DNA of 64,000 nucleotides from Euborellia annulipes (taxonomy: Eukaryota > Arthropoda > Insecta > Dermaptera > Anisolabididae). The notes beneath the pieces were generated by a model. It saw only the letters and a list, made by a program, of their open reading frames with translations, had not been told where the DNA came from and did not search any database. This document shows, piece after piece, positions 42,626-53,150 of the stretch (its first letter is position 1; each line of letters begins with the position of its first letter). A program made the position numbers and the translations under genes. The stretch spans positions 19,065 to 83,064 of the forward strand of contig JAKCPI010009212.1 in the NCBI GenBank assembly GCA_023213315.1, given 5' to 3'.

Positions 42626-42800
42626 GCGACCATGAATTACTTGAGCTAAGGTTGTCATTTATTTTATTTCACTCCCTTTATGGTAGCCTTCAACCTTAAA
42701 GCATCAAATTGTTTTATTTCTTCTCTCTGTTGCGACTCTCGTTAAAATTAAATTTGTCTGACTCCCCCATAGGAATAAGGTCAAGACAGAAGAAAAAGGA
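42626..42800 (+). repeat. possible non-LTR 3'-UTR relic
   Basis: GCGACCATGAATTACTTGAG and CATAGGAATAAGGTCAAGAC AGAAGAAAAAGG resemble the 3' untranslated region after the 43400-44245 relic (GGCTACCACGAGCTGCCCGA ... CGCAGGAATAAGGCGAGGAC AGAAGAAGAAG). Probably a second, more decayed tail of the same family. Confidence 0.5.
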
Positions 42801-43399
42801 TTTGTATCAAAAAAGTAATTCTGAATTTATTCATATATATAGGCCTAAACGTGAAACAAAATATTTGTAATTAAAAAAAAAAAAAATATACGTCTGAAAA
42901 TGTATGTTAATATTATATAAATTTATTAACTCTTGTTGTTAGAAATAAACAAGAGGATAAAAATCATAATTTAATACATCGTGGAAAAAAAAGTGGAACA
43001 ACACTAATTCATTAATTTGTATTAAACCAGGTTTGTTTATTTATTAAAATGTTACACAAGCTGACACATTAGGGTGAAAAAATGCGGTCGGATTTTTTAT
43101 ATTGGTTCTGGTTAAATAATTACATAGAGTTGAGAAGGGGAGAATATTTTGGATGGTAATGAATATGTGGACAGCCAGGCAGACAGGCATTCGCAAAAAA
43201 TATAAATAAAAGCGGAACTAGAAGAGAACTTGAGACTCGGGAAATCCGATGCTAAAGAAGAAAAAAAAAGGGTGGCTGGTTTGAAATATTTTTTTTTTTT
43301 TTTTACAAAAAAGCACGAGATATTAATAATCAAAAAATTAACTGGCATCTATTATATGAGGAAGATCATTCCTGTGGCAAAATAAGTGAAGTTTTCCCG
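42801..43399. other. AT-rich spacer
   Basis: Homopolymers near 42870-42890 and 43285-43305. A minus-strand open frame (43112-43348) has no recognisable domain. No gene. Confidence 0.3.
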
Positions 43400-44245
43400 T
43401 GAATTCACCAGCGTGCGTACCTTGAAGACGCTGTTCTTCACTCTTATTAGGCCCCATCTTGAATTTTTTCCAGCTGTGTGGTATCCGGACTCAGCCTCTC
43501 AAATTGGAGCCATATAGGCAATTCAGAAAAGTTTTCTGAGGCTTCTTTTCTTCAGGACCTCTGGGTACTTCACCTATCATATCTCATATAACCAACTATT
43601 GGAGTTGTTGGATGCCGAGTCTAGGAAATTGCTGAACAATGGGCTTGACTCACATGATCTATTGGCCTGGGTGGGAGTGCATGTGCCTCCTTGTAACCCC
43701 AGACAGAGGAGCTTTCTTTGTGTGGGGTCTTCGAGAACCATTTATAGGAAGAGGGCTCCTCTGGGCACTATGGTTTCCTTATGCTTCCAGTATGGACTTA
43801 ACTTTGTAATTTCAATGTTTTATTTTATTTTTCTTGCTCAGGGACCCACATCTTGTGGGTACGTCGATGGCTACCACGAGCTGCCCGAGCTGGGGCAGGC
43901 AGTCCTTCAGTTCTATGTATGTCTGTGTCTTCCTTCCTCTTTTTCGTCAGACCGTGCGACGGGCCAGCTTGTCCTATTTCTTTCGGGGGAACGCAGGATA
44001 GAGTTGGAGGGAAAAAGTGAGGTCCGTTGACCCCGCATCGCAGGAATAAGGCGAGGACAGAAGAAGAAGAAGATTTTATTTTATTTTTCATTTTGTAACT
44101 TTCAACTGTATACACTTTTTTTTGTTATAATTAATATTATGCTATTATTGTTTTTTTTTTTTTTCCCTCTTTCTATTTATGTATATTACTTCCTTGTAAT
44201 TGGACAATAAGTCTCTAAGGAGGGATAAATAAATAAGATATCGGC
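43400..44245 (+). pseudogene. non-LTR retrotransposon ORF2 C-terminus and 3' tail
   Basis: Reads TLKTLFFTLIRPHLEFFPAV, WYPDSASQIGAI, a stop, AIQKSFLRLLFF, QLLELLDAESRKLL, HDLLAWVGVHVPP and RTIYRKRAPL. This is the jockey-clade pattern after the RT domain (LxRPxLEYxxxxW, IxxIQxxFLR, LxxRR, DxxxLLxxIxxxVP, RTxYxxxxP). The open stretch 43599-44030 is the tail of this frame. A 3' untranslated region follows (GAGGACAGAAGAAGAAGAAG) and ends GGATAAATAAATAAGATA near 44245, a plausible true 3' end. It is 5'-truncated, as usual for such insertions. Confidence 0.85.
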
Positions 44246-44547
44246 TTGTAAACATAAGAATATACTCAAATCTTATTAGATTATCTGGCATTAGATAAGC
44301 TCTGCACAGGGGGCGATAAAAATAATTAGAAAATCTCTACGCTCACGAATTGTTATATTAATATTTATGAGGGCTTAGGCCCTCTGTGTCGGAGTTCTCT
44401 GACCTTGTTGTTCTTTTCATTTATATACAGTAGTTAGGTAGGGCCCCCAGGAGATGATTCAATTCGCTTTTGAAGGATGTTTAGTAATAAACTTTCGTTG
44501 AACTCAAAGAAGCAGTTTATAAAGTAAATTGTGGAATTTTTTTTTAA
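44246..44547. other. spacer
   Basis: Unassigned DNA of mixed composition between the retrotransposon tail and FB4. No gene recognised. Confidence 0.3.
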
Positions 44548-44825
44548 ATATGAAGTCGGCGCCACAAGAGCCTGATGTGCTCGAAGTGGAGCCTTGAGCT
44601 TAGGCAACCTAAAAGTATTGTCTTGAAGGTAGCTTTTCTCCTTCAGTTGCATTAAAAAAAAATGATTTATTTATTTTTAAAATATTGGTTTAGTGGATTT
44701 TTTTAATGTAGGGAAAAGCTACTTTTAAGACAACAATTCCAACGTCTAAACATTTTGGTTGCCTAAGCTAAAGGCTCCACTCTCGAGCACATCAGATACT
44801 TGTGGAATTGACTATACGTAAAATC
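44548..44825. repeat. FB4 foldback, long form
   Basis: Left GGCGCCACAAGAGCCTGATG, CTCGAAGTGGAGCCTTGAGC, TTAGGCAACC, TTGTCTTGAAGGTAGCTTTT; right AAAAGCTACTTTTAAGACAA, GGTTGCCTAAGCTAAAGGCT, CCACTCTCGAGCACATCAGA. Arms of about 120 bp around a T-rich centre. Together with 42458-42625 it brackets the non-LTR 3' relic at 43400-44245. Confidence 0.85.
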
Positions 44826-45264
44826 TTTCATTTTTGTTTTAGATGTTTAGGTTAGAATTGGGGGCTTGAGATCGGCGAGATTCATCAAGGTTAAGATTCT
44901 TAACGTAGTAATATTAAATCTAACCATTATTTCAATAAGAAAAATTCATTTTTCAATAGATAAATAGAACATTTATTCATATTTGTTTATATAAAAAAAA
45001 ATAATAATAAAACATTAGAAAAATTATTCAACGGGGTTTAAAAAAACAAAACATTTCAAATACCATATAAAAACACGATGAACTAAAAATATGTTTGTCA
45101 CTGATCTCAACACTTTTTTTTTATATAATATATAGGCCAATTGTATATGGAAAAGATGAATTAATAAAGAGATATGTAAATTTTAATTTTAAATTTGTTA
45201 AATTATAAATGAGATATATTTCTATAGATATTTGTAATTCTTCTTTTGAAGAACAAATTTGCAA
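44826..45264. other. AT-rich spacer
   Basis: Mostly A/T. The last 100 bases may hold upstream parts of the RT fragment but no motif is secure. No other feature. Confidence 0.3.
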
Positions 45265-45490
45265 TGACCCTCCCAATTTAAAGCCTTGTCTGCATGGCTT
45301 AATTTTAAGCCCTTTATTATATAATCCATATAATAAAGTGGCCTGGAAATGATCTGAATATTGATAACCATATTAGCCATTATGGAGACGATATTTACTT
45401 TACTGCACCAACTTTTATGGGCAAAAGTTGAGAATTAAAATTTAATTCTAACAAATAGAAAGCATACAAGTCATTTAATAGAATATGTAC
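45265..45490 (+). pseudogene. non-LTR RT palm-domain fragment
   Basis: LHGLILSPLLYNPY corresponds to the RT block GLPQGSxLSPLLYNxY. After stops it continues HISHYGDDIYFTAPTF, the catalytic YxDD box (YGDD), then LKFNSNK and KAYKSFN, the following GLxxNxxKTxxxxF block. Order and spacing are right for a jockey/I-type palm domain with several point stops. It is too short to assign a clade. Confidence 0.65.
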
Positions 45491-45745
45491 AAATTCTTCT
45501 TTAAAGAATATCTTTATTGTAATAATTATTTCATTTGTACAATCAAGTGCAATAAAATCAGGACACAATTTGAATTTAAAATAAAATTGTTTTTTTGTTA
45601 AATAACTTAAAATTCAATGAGGGACAGATAGAACAACGAATGAATAAATACTTCGAGTAATACAAAATTTTTTGTCAATTATCGTATCTAACATTTGACA
45701 ATACGGTCTATAATGGATATTGGACAGCTCTATAATCATAAAAAT
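45491..45745. other. AT-rich spacer
   Basis: No feature recognised. Confidence 0.3.
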
Positions 45746-45925
45746 TTGGTGGGCTGCACAGCACAACTTTCTCTTACCCTTCGGCAAGGGAAAGTTGTAT
45801 ACTAGCTTGTTCCACCAGATTTTTGTGTCGAGATATATATAGTTTCCCATAGCACCTTAGTTCCAAACGTAACCTCTTGCATTTAATAAGTAAAAATCTG
45901 AAATACATCAGTTAAGTGTACTTCA
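45746..45925 (+). repeat. HPE large-hairpin end
   Basis: Hairpin AAATTTGGTGGGCTGCACAG ... CTAGCTTGTTCCACCAGATTT with inner ACTTTCTCTTACCC / GCAAGGGAAAGTTG. It continues with the subtype segment CACCTTAGTTCCAAACG and stops at the junction with an inverted HPE copy. Confidence 0.8.
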
Positions 45926-46335
45926 AACATATATATAGAGAGAAAGTAGTGGATTCATGTCAAAAATTGGATGTCGAGATTTTGAAGGATATACACGTTT
46001 TGAGGTCCCCTGAGTCCAAAAAAGTGGTTTTCTCAACATGGTCTTTCTGTGTGTAAAGATTTTAAGCATGAAGGAAATGAGCTACGAGTATTAATATTTT
46101 TTATTTAAGTTTGTTATTCTCCAGAATAGTTAAAATAAGCTTTTAAATAAAATCGGCCACGAGGTACTTTAGTGAAGTACTTTTTCAGTTGATTTTTGTT
46201 CGAGTTTCTCAGAATTTAGTTTAACGATTTTGATTAAAGTTTATAAATTAACTATTTTTTAAATGCTCTTTAAAAAGTATATATCAGTAAGTTTTTTCGT
46301 GAAAATTGTTTGAAGTACACTGGTGTACTTTTTTA
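45926..46335 (-). repeat. HPE element joined head-to-head to the previous copy
   Basis: Half of the small end hairpin (TATATATAGAGAGAAAGTAG), then CATGTCAAAAATTGGATGTC, TGAGGTCCCCTGAGTCC, GCATGAAGGAAATGAGCTAC and GATTTTGATTAAAGTTTATA. The piece after 46260 repeats the subtype TACACTGGTGTACTTTTTTA. The abrupt reversal of orientation at 45925 marks a rearrangement. Confidence 0.8.
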
Positions 46336-47407
46336 GTTTTTTTTTCGAATTTCTCAAAATTCGCTGGATTGATTAAAATTCATAAATCAATTATATTTAA
46401 AAAGAATAACAAGTTTTTTACTAAAACGTTATTTTTTTTTATACAAACTGGGAAAAATGTTTTACTAAAAATTATTAAATTAAATTAAATACGGCATGGC
46501 CTCTTTAATGTTATAGTCACCCGGTAAATATAATCAGTCTAGTGTCATATTTTATAAGAAATTCAATGAGCAGTACTCTATAAAATTTCTTTCTAAAATA
46601 TGGATTGTTTTTCTTTTAGTATTTAATCGGATGAAAACCCTAAAAAAAAAAACCTTTTTAAATCGAAATATTTTTATCAAAAGAAAAACACATAAATGTA
46701 TAAAATATAAATATTTTTATTCGCCTCTGAAAAGAAAGACTTCCAAAAATGACACCGCAGACGAAAGAAGTAAGAAATATAAACAAGTTTTCTTTGGTTC
46801 TTTTGTCTATGTGTATGTGTGGTGAGAGGTGAGGGGTGGGGGTGGGGGTGGTTGTCGTCACTTGTCAAGCCTGGGATCCGATGGGTTGACAAGAACGGCT
46901 TCTAAACTAAAACTTTCCAGTGAAAAAGACACCGTATAATCGACACGGGTTTCCAAAATAAAAATAATAAAAAAAAAGAGGAAAAAAAAAAAGATATTCA
47001 TTAAAGAGAGATCAGAAATTCTTTCCATCTCAGGAATTTGATACTTAAACAAATGAATGATGAAGTGCCTTCCTGGATATCCACTGATTTTTTGAAACAA
47101 CGCCAGAATCTTTCTCAATTTAATTTACAGCAAAAACTTTATTTTTATTTTTTCGACAATTAAATAAGAGTAGGGGGGAGGGGGGGGGGAGTGAACGAAA
47201 AAAACAAACCCACAGGGCACAATTGGAAACCTTTATAAATTTAATTTATTTTCTTAGGGCTTTTTTTCTATAATATACAGAAATAATGATTTAAAAAAAA
47301 GGGTGAAAATTATATTGCATATTAAAACCAGTAGAATTTTGCTAAGGAGAGGGGTGTGTGAAGAAATTCTTGTTTAAGGGAGGATTAGAGACAGTGGCTA
47401 ATTATGA
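46336..47407. other. spacer with G-rich tracts
   Basis: G-rich on the + strand at 46833-46851 (four runs, the last of two G) and 47173-47189 (G6-A-G10). The minus-strand open frames over 46658-47118 read these tracts as proline repeats and are not credible genes. Otherwise AT-rich. Confidence 0.35.
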
Positions 47408-47775
47408 TTTAGAATAATTTAATAATTAAAAGTAAACACTAGGTTTAGTTTAAAAAAAGGCGTTTTATTTGGTTTATGTACATTTCAATGTTAAAACATC
47501 ATCATCAGATCCTTATTACCAACTAAATGACAAATTCTGCTGTTGATCTATTTATACTCGAAATAGATGGCAGCACTGTATTTTCTTTGCATACAGTGCT
47601 GCTATCTACTTTTAGTATAAATAGATCAACATCAGAATTTGTCATTTAGTTGGTAATAAGGATCTGATGATAATGTTTTAACATAAACAAGAAAAACTAT
47701 ACAAGTAGGCGACATTATTTGTTTAGATTTAAACTATCAACCTCAGTTGAAACATTATGTATATAAACTAGTGTT
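47408..47775. repeat. FB3 foldback, long form
   Basis: Arms of about 115 bp: GGATCCGTATTACC-type left end (CAGATCCTTATTACCAACTA, AATGACAAATTCTGCTGTTG, TCTATTTATACTCGAAATAG, ATGGCAGCACTGTAT) against ATACAGTGCTGCTATCTACT, TTGTCATTTAGTTGG, GTAATAAGGATCTGATGATA. The loop is about 8 bases near 47585. Outer parts AAAGTAAACACTAGGTTTAG match 36275. Confidence 0.85.
47471..47512 (-). ncRNA. hammerhead-like motif, left arm of FB3
   Basis: Minus strand: GGAT, CTGATGA, one extra U, stem II with ATGTT/AACAT pairs, GAAA, a self-complementary TGTACA as stem III, U and A as cleavage-site bases, then AACC. One mismatch in stem I (A-A). This is the FB3 copy with the most complete core. Confidence 0.6.
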
Positions 47776-48979
47776 TTTAAATGTTTTTAAATCAAGCAAG
47801 CGTGGAGTCCTCTCCTCCCAAACTTCGGAATTATCAAATTTACTGGTTTATTCGTGCAAAAAAGCGAGATGTTGAAAAAAAAAATTCATGTTATACCTGG
47901 TTCTCTATAAATAGTTTAGTCCCGAGGAGTATGTCCGTATCCCAAAGTTCAAAATTTACTAAATAAATAATTTAAGAATCTTATTACAGAAGTGGACTAG
48001 ATTAATAAATTCTTAAAAACAGAAAAGGAAAAAAAAAATGAAACTTTGTGATATTTATTAATATAGGTCAAGAATTTGGCAGAGAGAATGAATAATGTTC
48101 TGTTTATTTTCGTCGTGGCGAAGAGTGTATAAATAAACAAGGAAGAAATTTTTTATTGTTATTTTTAAACAAATTTTTCTACTTGTTCTTTAGGTTAATA
48201 AATTAAGTTTTATACTTAAGAATTGTCTCTTTAAAAGCAATTAAATTGTTGTTTAATCACGAATATAAATAACACGAGGTAGTGCGTTTTTGATTTCTAG
48301 AAGTTAGGCCACCAACTAAATAATGGATTTAATCTGATAGAATAGTACAATGTTAAAAAAAAAAAAAATATTGTACTTAAGTGATTAAAAAGATCTTCTG
48401 TTGAATGAATAAATTTTTTCAAAACTAATTTAGAAAACGTGCAGAAATAGTTTTCAGGAATTTTCTTTTTATCAATAGATCTAAGTAAATAAGCGTATAT
48501 AAATTTATTTAATCAAAAATTATTTTTTAATATCGCAAAAAATATTTTCTAGTCTAAAACTGACTGAGTGTGTAAAGTCTAAATCGGATTTTATCGTTGA
48601 TTTACTCTGACGGAAATCTCATTTACCAAACGAAAATCCAAGAGATAAACTTAAATTTAATTTCGAATTCAATTTTTATATATATATTTATTATTCAATA
48701 GAAGATGTTAGAAAAAATTATCAAATTTAAAAAAAGGCGCAGACACAAATAAATATTACTTTGTTCTTATTCTATTGTAGTTTATTATTTATAAAAATTA
48801 TTTTGCTCAAGGCGAATCTTTTTAGAAAGAGCTCGAGATTCCCGAGCTCTTCTGTTATCACTCTGATCTATCGTCTGGCTGTGTATCGAATTGATCTGTT
48901 CGTTATTTATTTTTACCTCAACCCGAATCATTACGGTAAATAGAAACGATAATTTTCCAATAAGTTTAGTGATAGTAGT
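47776..48979. other. spacer
   Basis: AT-rich; 48815-48930 is less AT-rich with AAGAGCTCGAGATTCCCGAG, a short hairpin (GAGCTCGAGATTCCCGAGCTC). No gene or repeat family recognised. Confidence 0.3.
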
Positions 48980-49166
48980 GACTTTCTCTTATATAGGTAT
49001 ATAGTAGTATTATATTCATGTCCAAAAATTTTATGTCGAGATTTTGATGGAAATACACATTTTGAGGTCGTGTGAGTTCAAAAATGTGGGTCTCGCAAAA
49101 TGGTCTGTCTGTAACCAAAATAAAATATGAGGAAAATGAGCTACGAGGTTGAAATTTTATATTTAA

Positions 49167-49610
49167 AATCGATTTTTTAAAAAAGGAGGTATGGTAAGGA
49201 CAAAAAAACGGTTGAAATTGGTTTTCAGAAAATCAAAATATGTGAAATAATAAGAACTCGTTTGTGCTGAATTTATTCACCTTTCGGCCAAGCCATCTTC
49301 AGAGCACTAAAAGATAATATATGATATATATATATATATAATATATATATATATACACAAAAAAAAATTAAAAAAATAAAATAAATACCTAAGAATTCTT
49401 TCGCCATTATATAAAACAAAAAATAAAAAATGAAAAAAAATTGATAATATCAAAATTGAAAGTTTAAAAAGTTATGGTGAAAAAATAAAAATTTAAATAA
49501 ACAAAAAAAATGTGAATAAAAATTTAAAAATCAAAAAAATAATTAATATTAGCAAATTAAAAATATATAAAATATAATATCATTTCCATTATATAAAAAT
49601 GATGCATTTT
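49167..49610 (-). mobile_element. RPX retroposon with 12-bp target duplication
   Basis: A 444-bp AT-rich insertion flanked by the perfect direct repeat TTTTATATTTAA (49155-49166 and 49611-49622), which is the uninterrupted HPE sequence at that place. It contains a hammerhead-like motif on the minus strand and a TATATATA tract (49325-49358) but no coding sequence. Not palindromic, unlike FB1 and FB3. Confidence 0.8.
49264..49307 (-). ncRNA. hammerhead-ribozyme-like motif with intact core
   Basis: Minus strand: GTGCT (49307-49303) pairs perfectly with AGCAC (49268-49264) as stem I. Core CTGAAGA (allowed N7), one extra U, stem II GGC/GCC with loop TTG, GAAA, a GGTGAATAAATT segment in the stem III position, and UUC immediately before stem I as a legal NUH cleavage triplet. 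Of all copies this has the consensus core with no mutated conserved base. Confidence 0.7.
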
Positions 49611-49973
49611 TTTTATATTTAAGTTCCTAGGAGGGAAAATCAGTTTTTGAACAATATCAGCAAAAAAGTACTTTACTTAAGTACATTTTAAGTTTTTTTT
49701 TTTTTTTTTTCGATTTTTTCAAAATTGGCTCTAACATTTTTGATTAAAATTCATAAATAAATTCATCATTTTGCTCTCAAAATTGTTTAAAGTACATTTT
49801 ACTCTTGTGCTTCATAGGAAAAATGAGAAATGGTTGCCATGGTAGCTTATTATCTATTTGTACCCTACTGTCGGAAATTAAATAAATAGCGACACAAATA
49901 TTCTGATGTGACAAGCACAGAACACAACTTTTAGATACTGTAGTGTGCTGTGCGACCTGTCACACCAGATTTG

Positions 49974-50684
49974 CTTATCATGGTTGGCATTTAAATATTA
50001 ATCCATTAACGAAGAGTTCAACTCTATTTCTTTTCTCTATAAATATTAAATTTTAATAATAAAAAAAAAAAATATTAATAAATTTCTAAGTATATTTTCT
50101 ATAGGCAATAAGTCAGCTTTGTTTTTTTTTTTTTTTTAGGAAATTTGCTATAACCTGACAGGTAAACAAGATAGAATAATATAAAAATTTAATAAACACA
50201 TGCTGTGAATAAAAAGAGCAGGTTGAAATAAAAATGATGCTGGTCTTAGGGCTAGGGCCTGGAGGGTTCTAAGAGAAAGTCAGCACGCCATATATATAAC
50301 CGAAAAAAGGGCTTAGGAATTAATCCAGTGCTGGAAAGGGGAAGTCATCGGGAAATCGATCAGCTGTCCGCAGAGGATTTCTTCCTTCTTTTGATGAATG
50401 GAGGTTCGATAAAAAATGGCATCATTAATACTCAAATGATGCATGCTGATTAGGAGGCTGTTGCGTATTTGAGAGGGGCACCTAAAAAGAAACCTTCAAG
50501 TCTCTCTTTCTATCTTCCCTTCATCTCATTTTTTTTTTTTTTTATTAAAAATTTTAGTTTTAGGTTTTATATTTCTTATAATCTCTAGAGACTTGAAAGT
50601 AATAAATTTTAAATAAATACAAGACTTTATTTTTGGGGTTAGCAAATTAATAAAAATAATTATATACCAATTGAAATAATAAGG
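49974..50684. other. spacer with unique island 50220-50520
   Basis: The island (GGTCTTAGGGCTAGGGCCTG, GAAATCGATCAGCTGTCCGC, TCAAATGATGCATGCTGATT) is near 45 % GC with no repeat match or coding domain. T-runs flank it (50121-50138, 50530-50544). Confidence 0.35.
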
Positions 50685-51233
50685 GACTGGTCGAACAGTA
50701 CACAGTCTGTTACCTTCGGTAATTGAAAGTTGTATTCTGTGTTTATCACACCAGATTTTTTTATGTCGATATATGTTTAGTTTCCGGTAGTAGATTAGAA
50801 TTCAAGATGTAAAATTTATAAAAATAATATTTTGTTATCAGATGGATTCCCCTATCTTTCCTATGAAGTAAAAGAGTAAAGTGTGCTTCAAACACTTTGA
50901 AGTGCAAAATGAGAATATACATTTTACAGAGTATATAAAAAATAATTGATTTATGAATTTTAATCAAAATTGTTAAAGTGAATTTTGAGAAATTCGAAAA
51001 TAAACTGAAAAAGTACATCTGTAAAGTATTAGTACTTTTTGGCCGATTTTGTTCAAAAGCTTCGTGTTATGTGGCAGTGTGGTAACTAACCTAAATATCA
51101 AATTTCAACCTCCTAGCTCACTTCTTTCTTATAGTAAATTGAACACAGTTACCTTTATTGGATTCAGAGGCTTCAAAACGTTTATTTCCATTAAAATCTC
51201 GACAAGTAATTTTTGACATGAATCCAATACTTT
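50685..51233 (+). repeat. HPE element, small end hairpin missing
   Basis: Large hairpin present but with AT-rich start (GACTGGTCGAACAGTACACA ... TGTTTATCACACCAGATTTT), then GTCGATATATGTTTAGTTTC, a deleted X-box (GTTATCAGATGG), GTACTTTTTGGCCGATTTTG and TTTTTGACATGAATCCAATA. It stops just before the terminal hairpin. Confidence 0.8.
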
Positions 51234-52047
51234 AAGTAAAAAAAGATTTATTTAAAAAAAAATAAAAAAATTAAACACTTTGTGAAATAAATTTTTGATT
51301 ATAAAATGAAACATTTTGGATCTATTAATATTTAATGTCTATCAAAAGCTTGTGATGAAATTTTGCAGATAATCTTAAATTCAGCAAGGGTCGAGGGAAT
51401 TAAAGCTTGTTTACATTTATTAATCCAGCTAAATTTAGATACAAGGGAATAAAGTAATTCTTTATTGGGATTTAGTGAACCGATTTGCATTTCATCAAGG
51501 GACAAATTTTACCAACTCTACGCGTCCGAGAGGTGATTAAAACAAAAATATTTTTCATATATAATTTTCTCTCATTAGCATATTATATGCCAGAGAAAGA
51601 TTTCATTGTTAATAGAGATAAAAGGACATTAATGGATTGATCACTGTTTTCCCTTCTCTATCCCAACAGCTGGAGCTCAATTAAGATGGAGCCGTTGATA
51701 CATGAAAGTTAGTTAGATAAGAAAGGAAGCTATTGAACGTAGCTAATGAATAAAAAATATAACCTATTAACGATGTAAATGGAGATTAAAAGGGAGAAAA
51801 AAAAACATGTGGGTTCCAGAGACAAAGAACCTAACAACACCCTTTCTAGAATATCTAATTTGAATTTCTTTTCAATTTATCGATTTGTATTCAATAAAAT
51901 TCGTATTTATATGTATAATGTACCATTAATTGAGTAATTGAATTGCTATTCAAAAAACTAAATCCAGAAAGATATGCCAAACTCTTGGTAGATCACGATT
52001 TTGTTCAAGTATTGAATACAAATTCCGCCGTCAACAAATTAAAAAAC
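51234..52047. other. spacer
   Basis: AT-rich; 51350-51850 is slightly less so and unique-looking (ACTCTACGCGTCCGAGAGG; CCAACAGCTGGAGCTC). No gene recognised. Confidence 0.3.
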
Positions 52048-52179
52048 AAATCTGGTGGGATTGCTAGCACAGCACACAACTTTCTTTTACATTCGATAAT
52101 TAAAAGTTGTATTCTGTGCTTGTCACAGATTCTGTGTGTCGATAAATATTTAGTTTCCGACAGTAAGTTAGAATCCAAA

Positions 52180-52232
52180 AATAAACTCAGTCGTATGTAA
52201 CTTCTGATGATATACCGTAGAAATACATGAAA
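52180..52232 (+). mobile_element. 53-base insertion with hammerhead-like core
   Basis: The HPE text TTAGAATCCAAA (52168-52179) is repeated as TTAGAAATCCAAA (52233-52245) around a 53-base insert. The insert contains CTTCTGATGATATACCGTAG and AAATACATG: CTGATGA, an extra U, a TAC/GTA mini-stem and GAAA. No stem I partner is seen. Looks like a truncated FB1/FB3-type retroposon end. Confidence 0.55.
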
Positions 52233-52456
52233 TTAGAAATCCAAATATTTATATGATATAAAAACTCTGTCACATACATTAAATATTTCCATAGATAGAA
52301 AAATATTTATATTTTGTTACCATGGCAATAATTTCTCCTGTCTTTTCTATGAAGTACAAGAGTAAAGTGTGCTTCAAACAATTACGAAAGAAAAATGAGA
52401 ATATACATTTTAAAGAGCTTGTAAAAAATAATTAATTTATGAATTTTAATCAAAAT

Positions 52457-52660
52457 CTTATATATAAGTCAAGTGAACTGACTGTCAGTTCACTTGAGTC
52501 GGAGCAAGTGCACAGTGCTTGATAACGGCTGCAGAATAAGCAGTTGAAACGTTGTACAGTATTTATATATTTTTAATAAATATTTAATACAAAAATGTGG
52601 TCTATAATTAAAAATTCTCCTAATAATAATAATATTTCAAACCACAAAAGCTTTAATAAA
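52457..52660. repeat. FB2 foldback inside HPE
   Basis: The left arm is reduced to AAGTCAAGTGAACTGAC. The right arm is complete: CAGTTCACTTGAGTCGGAGC, ACGGCTGCAGAATAAGCAG, GAAACGTTGTACAGTATTTA, ATGTGGTCTATAATTAAAAA and AATTTCAAACCACAAAAGC. Confidence 0.85.
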
Positions 52661-52674
52661 AAAAAAGTACATCT

Positions 52675-52845
52675 TTAGAAAAAGATAAATTTTGGCAGTA
52701 AATAAAAATCAAAATTTCGGTGAGTTTTATAATCAGTACATTTTGAATTGCTGTTAATGCATCCGAAATATACGTATTATAAAACTCACCGAAAGTGATT
52801 CTTATTTAGGCCTAGCGCCAAAATCTTCATTCATTTGGCACACCA
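52675..52845. repeat. small palindrome inside HPE
   Basis: Arms AAGATAAATTTTGGCAGTAA...CGGTGAGTTTTATAAT (52683-52734) and ATTATAAAACTCACCG...CGCCAAAATCTTC (52779-52833). Near-duplicated HPE text (AAAAAGTACATC and AAAAAATACATC) on the two sides may be a decayed 12-bp target duplication. Confidence 0.6.
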
Positions 52846-53150
52846 CAACTCTAATTGAAAAAATACATCAGTAAAGTACGAGTACTTTTCTCCCGATTTT
52901 ATTTAAAAGCTTATTTTCGCGCCTCAGTGAGGTGTCTAACTTAAATATAAAATTTCAACTTCGTTAACTTATTTTCTTCTTACTTTATTTTTATCACAAA
53001 CAGACAGATAAACCATTTTGTGGCACCCAGTTTTTTGGTCTCAGGGGACCTCAAAATGTATATTTCCATTAACGACACCGAATTTTGGACATGAATGCAA
53101 TAGGCTGCTTCCTCTCTATATATTAACATATAGGCCTATAAGAGACAGTA

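Larger units (their letters stand above)
48980..49973 (-). repeat. HPE element split by a retroposon
   Basis: Small end hairpin degraded (GACTTTCTCTTATATAGG), then GTCGAGATTTTGATGG, GGTCTGTCTGTAACC, AGCTACGAGGTTGAAATTTT, the insertion 49167-49610, and afterwards TTCCTAGGAGGGAAAATCAG, AAGTACTTTACTTAAGTAC, the X-box-like GTTGCCATGGTAGC (49833-49846) and the large hairpin TTCTGATGTGACAAGC ... GACCTGTCACACCAGA. Confidence 0.85.
52048..53150 (+). repeat. HPE element with three nested insertions
   Basis: Large hairpin (AATCTGGTGGGATTGCTAGC ... GTGCTTGTCACAGATTC), X-box-like GTTACCATGGCAAT (52316-52329), GAATTTTAATCAAAATC at 52440, then, after insertions, ACATCAGTAAAGTACGAGTA, GTCTAACTTAAATATAAAA, and an end hairpin CCTCTCTATATATTAACATA ... 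AGAGACAGTA. Interruptions are a 53-base piece (52180-52232), FB2 (52457-52660) and a small palindrome (52675-52845). Confidence 0.85.

Noticed and set aside
43599..44030. The 143-codon open frame as a host gene
   Set aside because: Its first part is the C-terminal tail of a jockey-like RT (HDLLAWVGVHVPP, RTIYRKRAPL) and it continues into the element's 3' untranslated region.
46658..47118. Proline-rich minus-strand frames
   Set aside because: They are translations of the GGGTGGGGGTGGGGG tract and adjoining A/T tracts.
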